Shown here one piece after another: positions 56,294 to 64,000 of a DNA stretch of 64,000 nt; positions within the stretch are counted from its first letter, which is position 1; each line of letters starts with the position of its first letter. Source of the stretch: Blastomyces gilchristii SLH14081 (taxonomy: Eukaryota > Ascomycota > Eurotiomycetes > Onygenales > Ajellomycetaceae); contig NW_003101682.1 in assembly GCF_000003855.2 (NCBI RefSeq), forward strand, positions 373,178-437,177. The letters run 5' to 3'. The translations under genes and the position numbers were made by a program. The notes under the pieces were generated by a model. The model was not told the DNA's origin and made no database searches. It saw only the letters and a program-made list of their open reading frames with translations.

Positions 56294-58641
56294 ATGGCCA
56301 TATCGACGGCACTTAATGGAGATCCCCCTCACATTTCTGACAGCGACAGTGATCGGTTCCGGCCTGTCCTTTTGGACAACGACCCCAATGCCATCGTCAC
56401 AGATGCTCCGGAAGAGCCTTTCCGATTGGGCCGTCTAGATGTTGGCTGCCTCGTCATAAACAGGATGATAGGTGCGCGCAGCTTCTTCTTCTTCTTCTTA
56501 ACTCTAACTCCATACTTTGTATCTTCGAATCTCTCCTTTTCTCTCTCTGTGTTCAGTCCTCAAACCAATTGACTCACATATACGTGGTTAATGTTCTCCA
56601 GGGACGGGGATTTTTTCGTCGGTTGATTTCGTTGTTCAGGGAACGAGAAGCATCGGGGTCTCCCTGTTATTCTGGTTCTTCGGTGTCATATATTGCCTTG
56701 CTGGAGTGCATCTATACATCGAATATGGCCTTAGCACCCCAAGACGTCGCTTCGAAGGGGTCGAACAGGGCATTCCCCGCAGTGGAGGCGACCTTAACTA
56801 TGTATGCTCTAATACTTTCTACTCAGATGGCTTGAATTTGACTGGGTACTGAAAGTTACTTACAGCTTCAGTATGTTTACCGGAAACCGAATTATCGCAA
56901 AGGCACAGTGCTCCTCTCTGTCACTACGTTTGCCGCGGTTTTCATTATGTTTGGCAATGTTGCAGGAAACTGCGTGAACTTTGCTGTGAGGGCGCTTCAA
57001 GCTTCAAATGCAGAAGTGACCAACGAGGCTGTGCGAGGAATTTCCATCGCAGTAGCTCTTTTTACCTGCTTTATCCACACCTTGTCTCGCCGTGGCGGCA
57101 TCCTTTTGAGCAACCTATTTGCTATGGTCAAACTTGCAATGCTATTTCTGATACTCATTGCTGCCATTGTCGCTGCCACAGGGGCTTTCCCACAAACCGA
57201 GTCTGCCGCTACTAAAAACTTTGATCCTGAGACCTCCTTTCGTGGCGCGTCTACCCAGGCCAATGACTACGCGAATGCCTTCTTATTGATAAGTTAGTCA
57301 ACTAAATGGTGGTTCTCTTTGCGATATTGCTAACGCTAGGTCCAGTTTTCACTTTCAGCGGGTTTGAACAACCCAACTATGTGAGTGGCTTATGTGATCA
57401 TGAAGAGATACGTATGTTCAGTTCTAATGCGATTTTTGCAGGTCCTTGGTGAGATTTCAAGACCCCGGCGTAATTTTCCCGTATCCATGATCACCTCTGT
57501 CTCCCTAGTTGGCATACTCTACATGTCGGTCAACATTGCATATGTGAGCAGTCAAGATTTTTCTGCAAAAGATCCGTTTGATATGCAACCAATATGCATT
57601 CCACCTGCTAATCGCAATTAGATGGCTATTGTGCCCAAACCCGACCTATTTAATGAACAAGTAAACCTTGCTGAGAGATTTTTCGAATTAACTTTTGGAA
57701 GACTCAACGTTGGTGATAACACTGGCCAAAGGATCTTCAACGCTTTCCTAGCTGTCTCTAGCTTCGGAAATATAGTTGTCATGACCTACACAGCCGCGCG
57801 AGTGAAGCAAGAGATAGCAAAGGAGGGGATACTACCATTCCCCAAGTTCTTTGCGAAAAATCGCGACTTTTCATTCGGTCGACTACTTCGATGGGCCCAT
57901 CGCCGTCCTACCTTAGCGCGATTATTCGGACGGATATTGAAATCGCCATGGTTCGCTCCCGAACATCACTCTGAAAAGACACCAGTGGGGGCTCTAACAC
58001 TTCATTTCGGATCCTGTTTGGTTCTACTCATGGCTACGTACGGTGTGGAGCCGAATAATACTTACAGCTTACTTTCGAGAGTATACACATACGCCGTCCA
58101 CACGTTTTTCGGAGTCCTACTCGCGGGCGGGATCCTGTACCTCCGGCTCAATGGCAAGGAAGGATGGCGAAAGAAAGCGGTCGGCATTAACCCGTTCCTC
58201 AGCCTTATGTCAGCCATAATTTACCTTTTCGGGAGCTTATTTCCGGTCATTGTCTCCTGGGTTGAGCCTAGCGGGGAATTCAAACGGGTCTACACAACTA
58301 CAATCAAGTGGTATCTGGTCCCCCTGCTTAGCTGGTCAGCAATCGCCTTCGGGGCAGTGTGGTGGCTGGGATTTATCATTCTTGGCAAACGAACTGAGAA
58401 GCGCACCGGCACTGTATTTACGATTCAAAGAGAGCCTACGTTTGAGCGCGATCCCCCTGTTGATGGGCCGCCCATCCAGGTCAATGAGACTGTGTATTTT
58501 GCGTGGGTCGCCAAGGAGAACCTGCCAGATGGGCAGGATTCAGAGGGTGGACAGGATGATTTTGCCAGCCATGATTTTGCCAATGGTGATTTCGCGGGGA
58601 TGAATGCCATGACGGATTTCGACCATCATTTAAGGCAGTAA
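56294..58641 (+). CDS. Amino-acid permease, APC superfamily (methionine-permease/LAT-like)
   Basis: Plasma-membrane amino-acid transporter. Exons 56294-56471, 56602-56801, 56866-57292, 57346-57380, 57442-57543 and 57622-58641 give 653 residues with phases 1, 0, 1, 0, 0. The first helix carries NRMIGTGIF, the substrate-binding turn of APC transporters. Next come GVSLLFWFFGVIYCLAGVHL, EQGIPRSGGDLNYLQYVYRK and NFAVRAL, and later PRRNFPVSMITSV. Wording is closest to fungal Mup1/Mup3-like high-affinity methionine permeases and their many paralogues. About twelve membrane helices are expected. The TAG at 57619-57621 lies inside the last intron (donor GTGAGC, branch CTAAT, acceptor ATTAG) and does not break the gene. 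The C-terminal tail is acidic with near-repeats (DDFASHDFANGDFAG). Substrate is not certain. Confidence 0.9.
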
Positions 58642-59577
58642 AGGTCCATCCTTTCATTACCTCTCTCAACAGCGAGGGTGCTCGTTAATGACACTATCGA
58701 TATCCAACAAACATATACTTGCAAGTTTCAGGCGATTTCTAGCGTTGTTACTTTATATATATACATATATATGTACGTTGCTTCCCACTTCCCGGCTATG
58801 TTTTTCTCTGGTTTAGATGGGTTCACGTTTATGCTAGTAGTCTCTGTACTTATTTTACTTCACGGAAAGGTTAATCGGGATAATTAAGCATAGTCATAAG
58901 TTTTCCCCCGTCCCCCACCTCCTACCAAGTAGGATAACGCACGTTAGTAGGTCTCCGTTGTTTGCCATTTTATGTAGGCAAAAAACATCAGCTCTTGCGC
59001 AGTTACATAGCTATCTATACAGGCAGTTGTGGTGGCAGGGCAGTAAACGTTACTGTGTTAGTCCAGGAAAGGGCCCTGTTGAATTTAACCCAGGGTCCAA
59101 CAGCTACATACTCCGTACACTAAAGTGTACTCTAGCTATATCTTGTCTGGAGTTTCCTGTAAGTCAAGTTAGACGCCTGGGTAATTGCCCAACTAGGCCC
59201 CCTGGTGCCTAGGTGTGAGGGAGGGATCGAATATCGAATCTGCTTTCGATTGGATATGTGTATAGAAATCATGGTACCACGCCCCCGTTCCTCACGCCAC
59301 AACGCGAGAACAGCGCCTTCGGAGACCGTTTATCATGTTTCATGTTTAGGGTATAAATTCAATTTAGTTTTATATATTATATAAAATATCATGGGATATA
59401 TAATGCGTTTCAAACTTAGGGCGGAAGAATCTTCCTTCCCCCGTTTCAACAACCCCTCTTTTTCGAAGCCAGTGATGGACATGGGGTATTCAAAAAACAC
59501 AACTTCGTCAACCCCCTTGAAAAAGCAGGCATATATACAAATGCACATAATAAATGCACATAATAAATGCCGCTTAT
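58642..59577. other. Convergent 3' regions of permease and arsenite methyltransferase
   Basis: A/T-rich with a TACTCCGTA motif (59109-59117). No gene seen. Confidence 0.75.
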
Positions 59578-60884
59578 TTAGTTTTTGACAGCATAGATTT
59601 TGAACGAACCTATATGTATTAATAATTAATAGCAGGGTTAGCTTTATCAACATGAAAAAAGAAACGTAGAGAGAGATCCAAGAAACTCACCGGCCCACTC
59701 GTTGAAATCAACATTCTTAAAATCAGCCTTGAACCCTTCAGAGAAAATCCCGGGCCCACGCTCAATCTTTGCTCGGGTAGGGCCGCAGCAGGGTGTCGGC
59801 TCGGGCTCCTTCACTACACCGCAGCAACCACCGGCGGCGCTCTTGGGGTTATCCAGTGCTGCCGTGTAGATGTTCAAATCATTCTTCGCATCGACGATGA
59901 GGATGTCTAGTTAAAGGTTTTAAAAGTAAGTATATGCCAACCAAAAAAAAAAAAAAAAAAGGTCCAAACCCAAAGAGGTGGAAGAATCACAGAAGCAAAA
60001 TGAATAATAGTTATAGGGGAAAAAAAAGTGAAAACGCACCACCAAACCCGGCCTCCTTCAAATACCTCTCATAATCCTCCACCCGGCTCGCTCCCGCAAT
60101 GCACCCGACATACAGCGCAATACTCTCCTTAAGCTCCGGCGTCAGCTCCTTCCTGGTTAGGATATCGCTGAGCGCAACGCGGCCGCCCGGTTTCAGCAGG
60201 CGGGCCATCTCGTTGAACGCGAGCTGCTTCTCTGCCTCCGGGACGAGGTTGACGACGCAGTTGCTGATGATGCAGTCAGCGACGGCGGCGGGGAGGTTGA
60301 CGGCGGTGATTTGCGATTCGACGAAGGTTACGTTGGCCGCGGCGGGGCCGACTTTTTCTTTGTTGATGTTGGCGCGGGCGAGCATGTCCTGTGGGGGTGT
60401 TTAGAAGTTAGAAATTGTGCTTTTTGGGGAGAGAGGGGGTATATAGTATGTCAATCATGTATCCTGCATGCATACCTTGTTCATGTCAATGCCGTATACT
60501 TTCCCATTCGGGCCGACGTTTTTCGCAGCGAGGAAGGCATCGATTCCCGCTCCGCTACCGAAATCAATCACGGTTTCGCCCTGTAATGATCGAGTTAGTA
60601 TATTGTGTATCAATAAACGATAGAGGGGCCACATTTTGAAACCAGCAGAAAGAAAGAGGGGGAAGAGAAAAGGGGAAGAGGGGCAAGCAAACCTCATTTA
60701 ATTGCGCTAGAGCAAGAGGATTTCCGCAGCTCAGACCCAGATTCGCGGCCTGCGGGATACTGGCGAGCTCCTCCTTGGAATATCCAAAGGCAGTGGCCAC
60801 GTCGCGGCCATATCTTTCGTCGCTGGTTTTGGCAGCGGAGCTGTAGTGTTTCTGGACCTCTTGGTACACCTGAGATTCGGCCAT
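59578..60884 (-). CDS. arsM: Arsenite S-adenosylmethionine methyltransferase (ArsM/AS3MT)
   Basis: Methylates arsenite to methylated, partly volatile arsenicals in the cytosol, a detoxification step. Exons 60884-60693, 60580-60476, 60388-60040, 59906-59691 and 59609-59578 give 297 residues; the last exon is only 32 nt and completes the family ending [12 protein letters not shown]. The SAM-binding motif [13 protein letters not shown] is at about 68-80. The three catalytic cysteines of ArsM are present as Cys53, Cys143 and Cys195. Two extra Cys pairs, Cys244-Cys245 and Cys256-Cys257 (PTPCCGP), lie in the C-terminal arsenic-binding region. The first intron has a perfect TACTAAC branch site. The gene is divergent from a bZIP gene 706 bp away, which may regulate it. 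Confidence 0.95.
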
Positions 60885-61590
60885 GGTGTAAATATGTATG
60901 TATATGGAGATACCAAAGAAGGCTTTTCTTCTTTTAGCAAGGGTTTACGGCGTAGTTATAACTGATGAATAATTGTACAGGAGTATTCCTATTTTATTTT
61001 ATCTTATATCTTATATCTGAATTCAAGCAGAAATAGGTTTTAAGGGAGGTAACTAGGTGGTTGATATAGACCAAGCAAGCTTCCTCATTCTATCCAAACG
61101 ATATGTCACTGCTGGCGTCTGTAGTGGACAGCGAACCAGCCACAGCAGAGGCAGGGTTCCACAGCCAAGTTTTGATTGTTGTCCGGGCCCTTCAAGTCCT
61201 CTCGTTAGAGTTGTTACAGCGCTGTCTGGCCCGTCGAGATCTGGTGGTGATGTATGTATGTATTTAGGGCGTGTTCGGATATCAACTGATTCTGTTGAAC
61301 GGCAATTTCTTTGGAAAAAATAAAAAATAAAAAACTTTCTTCCACTTCTTTCGATATACAATATTCTGTTTAAGATCAGTGGCTATGTGGCTAGGCTGCT
61401 GTAAATATTGTAAGAAGTCATGATTATTTAGTTATTTATTATTTATTTATCACCAACCCCCACATGCCGAGGGCGATATGTCACTCTGTTCTTGGCGCAG
61501 ATTTAGTAATTAACAAGAATTCAGTGGAACCCTTTATTTTATTTTATTATTTATTTATTTATTTATTTATTTTAACTCAACACAGTCCTG
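60885..61590. promoter_or_regulatory. Bidirectional promoter region arsM / bZIP
   Basis: 706 bp between two divergent start codons. A/T-rich near both genes, with a (TTTA)n run (61536-61572) just before the bZIP ATG. I see no perfect palindromic bZIP half-site pair by eye. Confidence 0.55.
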
Positions 61591-62625
61591 ATGTCCACTC
61601 CCACTAATCTTAAAAAGAACAATAACAATGACGATGACTCGCGCAAGTCACAAAAGAAGAGCCGTGACCACACCCTCACACGAGTGCGCAATAACCAGCG
61701 CCGTTGTCGTGAGCGCCGCCGCCAGTATATAGCTACCCTGGAGCAGAAGGTTCAAGAAACGGATCGTCTGCTTAATGAAGCTCGCGCGGAGATTGCTAAG
61801 TTGAGATCTGAATTAATGGAGTGCAGGTCCCATCGCCCCTTGGATCCGGATCGCGATAATCAACTTGCTGCGGGTGGGGGGAGTTCAGCAAGTAGTAGTA
61901 GTGGTGGTGGTGGTGGTGGTGGTGGTGGTCGAGGGGTTGACTCAATAGACGCAGCACCTTGGAGTATATCTTTCGGCGAAATGGGTGGATATAGACATGT
62001 ATCCGGGCATGATAATCAGGAGGAGGAGCGAGAATTGCTTGACCTGCTCCCTTCCCCGATTCCCGCTGAACTCGACGACTCCTGGGTTGCCTCTTCCACA
62101 TTCTACGATCAAACCGTAGATATTGGATACAATAATGTTATGCCAAACCCTCCTCCCCTCCAACAAGTGGACATCCTATCGTCGCCTTCCCCAGCTCTCA
62201 TCACAAAACCTTGCGGAACAGCTGCCTGTGGATCCAAACCCCCAGACGCCATCGCCGCAGACGCCGGAGCAGCAACCACCCCGCCCACCGCATCGCTCTC
62301 ACTTAGCACGATCTCAACACCAACTCTGACAGCACTACAACTACAAGACCTGGTCCTCCCAAATATTCCCGCATCACTCCTCATCATCAGCAGCAGCAGC
62401 AGCAGCAGCAGCAGCATCTACACCCTCTCCCCAGCCGACGAATCCACAACGTCCTGCGCGCAAGCCTTCATTTTTATATCCCAGCAGAACTTCAAGGGGG
62501 TTGACGCATCGGTGATTGAACGATGGCTGTGTTGCGGGTTCCGGCAGGCTACAGATCCTCGAGAGGGGTGTCGGGTGGAGAATAACTTACTCTTCCAGGT
62601 GTTGGATTTCATCAGTGGCCCGTGA
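61591..62625 (+). CDS. bZIP transcription factor with Cys-rich C-terminus
   Basis: Intronless, 344 residues. The basic region TRVRNNQRRCRERRRQYIAT (about 30-49) is followed by a heptad helix (LEQKVQETDRLLNEARAEIAKLRSEL as heptads to about 76). The NQRR(C/S)RxRR core is the same as in the bZIP at 50053, so the two belong to one subfamily. The middle is low complexity: a Gly run coded by (GGT)n (61901-61929) and a Ser run coded by (AGC)n (62388-62415). The conserved C-terminus (TTSCAQAF; RWLCCGFR; GCRVENNLLFQVLDFI) contains four cysteines, plus one in the basic region. It is divergent from arsM, which makes regulation of arsenic detoxification a reasonable hypothesis, unproven. Confidence 0.88.
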   Translation: MSTPTNLKKNNNNDDDSRKSQKKSRDHTLTRVRNNQRRCRERRRQYIATLEQKVQETDRLLNEARAEIAKLRSELMECRSHRPLDPDRDNQLAAGGGSSASSSSGGGGGGGGGRGVDSIDAAPWSISFGEMGGYRHVSGHDNQEEERELLDLLPSPIPAELDDSWVASSTFYDQTVDIGYNNVMPNPPPLQQVDILSSPSPALITKPCGTAACGSKPPDAIAADAGAATTPPTASLSLSTISTPTLTALQLQDLVLPNIPASLLIISSSSSSSSSIYTLSPADESTTSCAQAFIFISQQNFKGVDASVIERWLCCGFRQATDPREGCRVENNLLFQVLDFISGP

Positions 62626-63650
62626 GGGGATGGACATATTTATATGTATATGTGTATATCATATCATATATACTCGGAGAACACTACTTTGCTCCATTTC
62701 TCAAGTCCCCATTTCACGGACGGACGGACGGCAGGAGTATGTGTGGACCTGCGTGCAGCAACCCATCTCCACCGTCCTTTTACGTGAAGATATATTCTGG
62801 GGTGATTATTATTTCACAATCGATCGGGAGGTTTTTTTAGCCCTCGATCGTGGTATCAAACGCTAAATCCAGCACTGTGCTATGCTACTTTGGCAACGAA
62901 GATACCAGCGGCGAGGCGCCTAATGGCAGGAGCAGAACATGTACATGTACTTCTCGATATTGGGCTCCGTTGAATTCTATTTGCGGATGCTTAGCTTTGC
63001 TAGCTTCCGTTCCAGCTGTGGGCAAGAGCTATTTAAATAAGGGGGTCTTCGTGGCTCGATGGGTAGAAAGAAACTGCTAAATTGCTCAGGGGCTGAAAAT
63101 AGCCAGCTAGGGATTGAAAGAAGTTGGAGAAATTGTTTTAATTTCGAGGCCGGAATGGATGGCGTGTATCCGAAGTGATTTATTGAATCTATTATTTTAT
63201 TTTGTATATTAATTACCTAGACACCCAGGCAGTATTTTTTGTTCCTTTCTTAATGAAACTTGCTCAACTATATTGTGATGTGTGTTGAGATGACTAACAC
63301 TCGAAACCGGATACTATTGGTCTGAGAAAGAGTCTCTTGCTAGAAACAGCTAGTTTCAATCTTAAGCCGAACAGGTCTAATTAGGTCTACTCTTGGCCCT
63401 TCAACCATCAACCAACCATCATCGGCCTGCGCTGTAACTAACACGATTCCTCATCCAATACCAACCCCCCTTGCGCATGCGCCGACACCTATCCCTGCCT
63501 ACACCTTGGCCCGTTGCGGAATACATATTTTTGTCTTTGCATAATTACACTTCGTACTATCTAGCAATCCCCCCAATTCAATTACCAAACGTCCGGACCT
63601 TGCCCGCAAGGACGAACCCAGCTCCGTTGCGGAGAGCATCCTAAACAACA
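62626..63650. other. Intergenic region bZIP to trs23
   Basis: A/T-rich, with one TACATG block (62938-62950). No gene seen. The trs23 leader is at the right end. Confidence 0.75.
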
Positions 63651-64000
63651 ATGTACGTTCTGTCCTTACACAAAAAACTCCCGAACGACAAAGACCATTC
63701 ATTGCTAATGCTGATGCGTCTTCACGATAAATAGGGCCGTTTACTCGCTCATCATCATAAACAAAGCGGGTGGGCTAATATACAACCGCGAGTTCCAGTC
63801 GGGACTATTGAAGCTGTCTACGAATGACTACCTGGTGCTGGCGGGGACGTTTCATGGGTGCGTATCCATATACTCATAATAAATGATTTTATCAAAAACG
63901 CACCTGGCTAAACAACTCCCAACCCTCCGCCCCCCCCCGGAGTGTCCATCCCGCCGTAGAATCCACGCAATAACCCGCTCCCTCACACCGCGCCTCCCCA
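63651..64000 (+). CDS. trs23: TRAPP complex subunit Trs23 (TRAPPC4), 5' part
   Basis: Core subunit of the TRAPP vesicle-tethering complexes, which activate Ypt1/Rab1 at the Golgi. Exons 63651-63652, 63735-63857 and 63960 onward. The start codon is split: AT ends exon 1 before a GTACGT donor and G opens exon 2 after an AATAG acceptor. The protein begins MAVYSLIIINKAGGLIYNRE, the longin-like first strand of Trs23, and runs through NDYLVLAGTFHG into IHAITRSLTPRLP at the window edge. In exon 3 the acceptor GTAG (63956-63959) is needed; the AG at 63941-63942 gives a stop. About 55 residues are in the window; the rest is outside. Confidence 0.88.

Noticed and set aside
57619..57621. In-frame stop that would make the permease a pseudogene
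   Set aside because: It is the TAG acceptor of a well-formed 78-bp intron; splicing joins NIAY to MAIVPK as expected for the family.
16905..62625. An arsenic-resistance cluster joining the Ars2-like gene with arsM
   Set aside because: They are 40 kb apart and Ars2 acts in RNA processing; only the name suggests arsenic.
1..64000. CRISPR arrays, insertion sequences, transposon terminal repeats, rRNA
   Set aside because: None seen. The repeats present are microsatellites, minisatellites or short dispersed palindromes, and the sequence is eukaryotic.

Overview
The window is nuclear DNA of a filamentous ascomycete. Genes are split by 50-200 bp introns with GT donors, CTAAC-type branch sites and AG acceptors. 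Intergenic DNA is long and full of microsatellites, and the protein families are those of Eurotiomycetes. The dispersed TACATG palindromes, the mitochondrial copper nitrite reductase and the protein sequences make an onygenalean (Ajellomycetaceae-like) fungus my best guess. That placement is inference, not shown by any marker here.

Layout. 1-2608 (-): start of a kinesin-3 running off the left edge, divergent from nirK (4587-5933, +). 6919-8357 (+): GT90/CAP10-type glycosyltransferase. 8358-14224: nearly 6 kb without a convincing gene. 14225-15364 (+): secreted GH43-type glycosidase. 16905-19925 (+): Ars2/SERRATE-like RNA-processing factor behind a pyrimidine-rich leader. 21192-22739 (-): unrecognised protein. 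23272-25160 (-): acetamidase-type amidase. 28458-30583 (+): bZIP factor. 31198-33058 (+): eIF3d, convergent with 34473-41210 (-): Rim15/Greatwall-type kinase. 43219-44586 (-): Erg26-like sterol dehydrogenase. 45579-47622 (-): E2 enzyme with two UBC folds. 49068-49442: two identical tRNA-Ile(AAT) genes in inverted orientation. 50053-51452 (+): second bZIP, apparently frameshifted. 52379-55286 (-): seven-exon fungal-specific protein. 56294-58641 (+): amino-acid permease. 59578-60884 (-): arsenite methyltransferase, divergent from a third bZIP (61591-62625, +). 63651-64000 (+): start of TRAPP subunit Trs23.

This is a mixed housekeeping and accessory region, not a biosynthetic cluster. The gene order most suggestive of shared function is the divergent arsenite methyltransferase/bZIP pair. 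Other points of interest are the double-UBC E2 with a 12-nt exon, the possible one-base frameshift in a bZIP gene, a start codon split by an intron in trs23, the inverted tRNA pair, and two dispersed short palindromic motifs (TACATG units and TACGGAGTA) that occur only outside genes. Exon coordinates were derived by hand from reading frame and splice consensus and have no transcript support.
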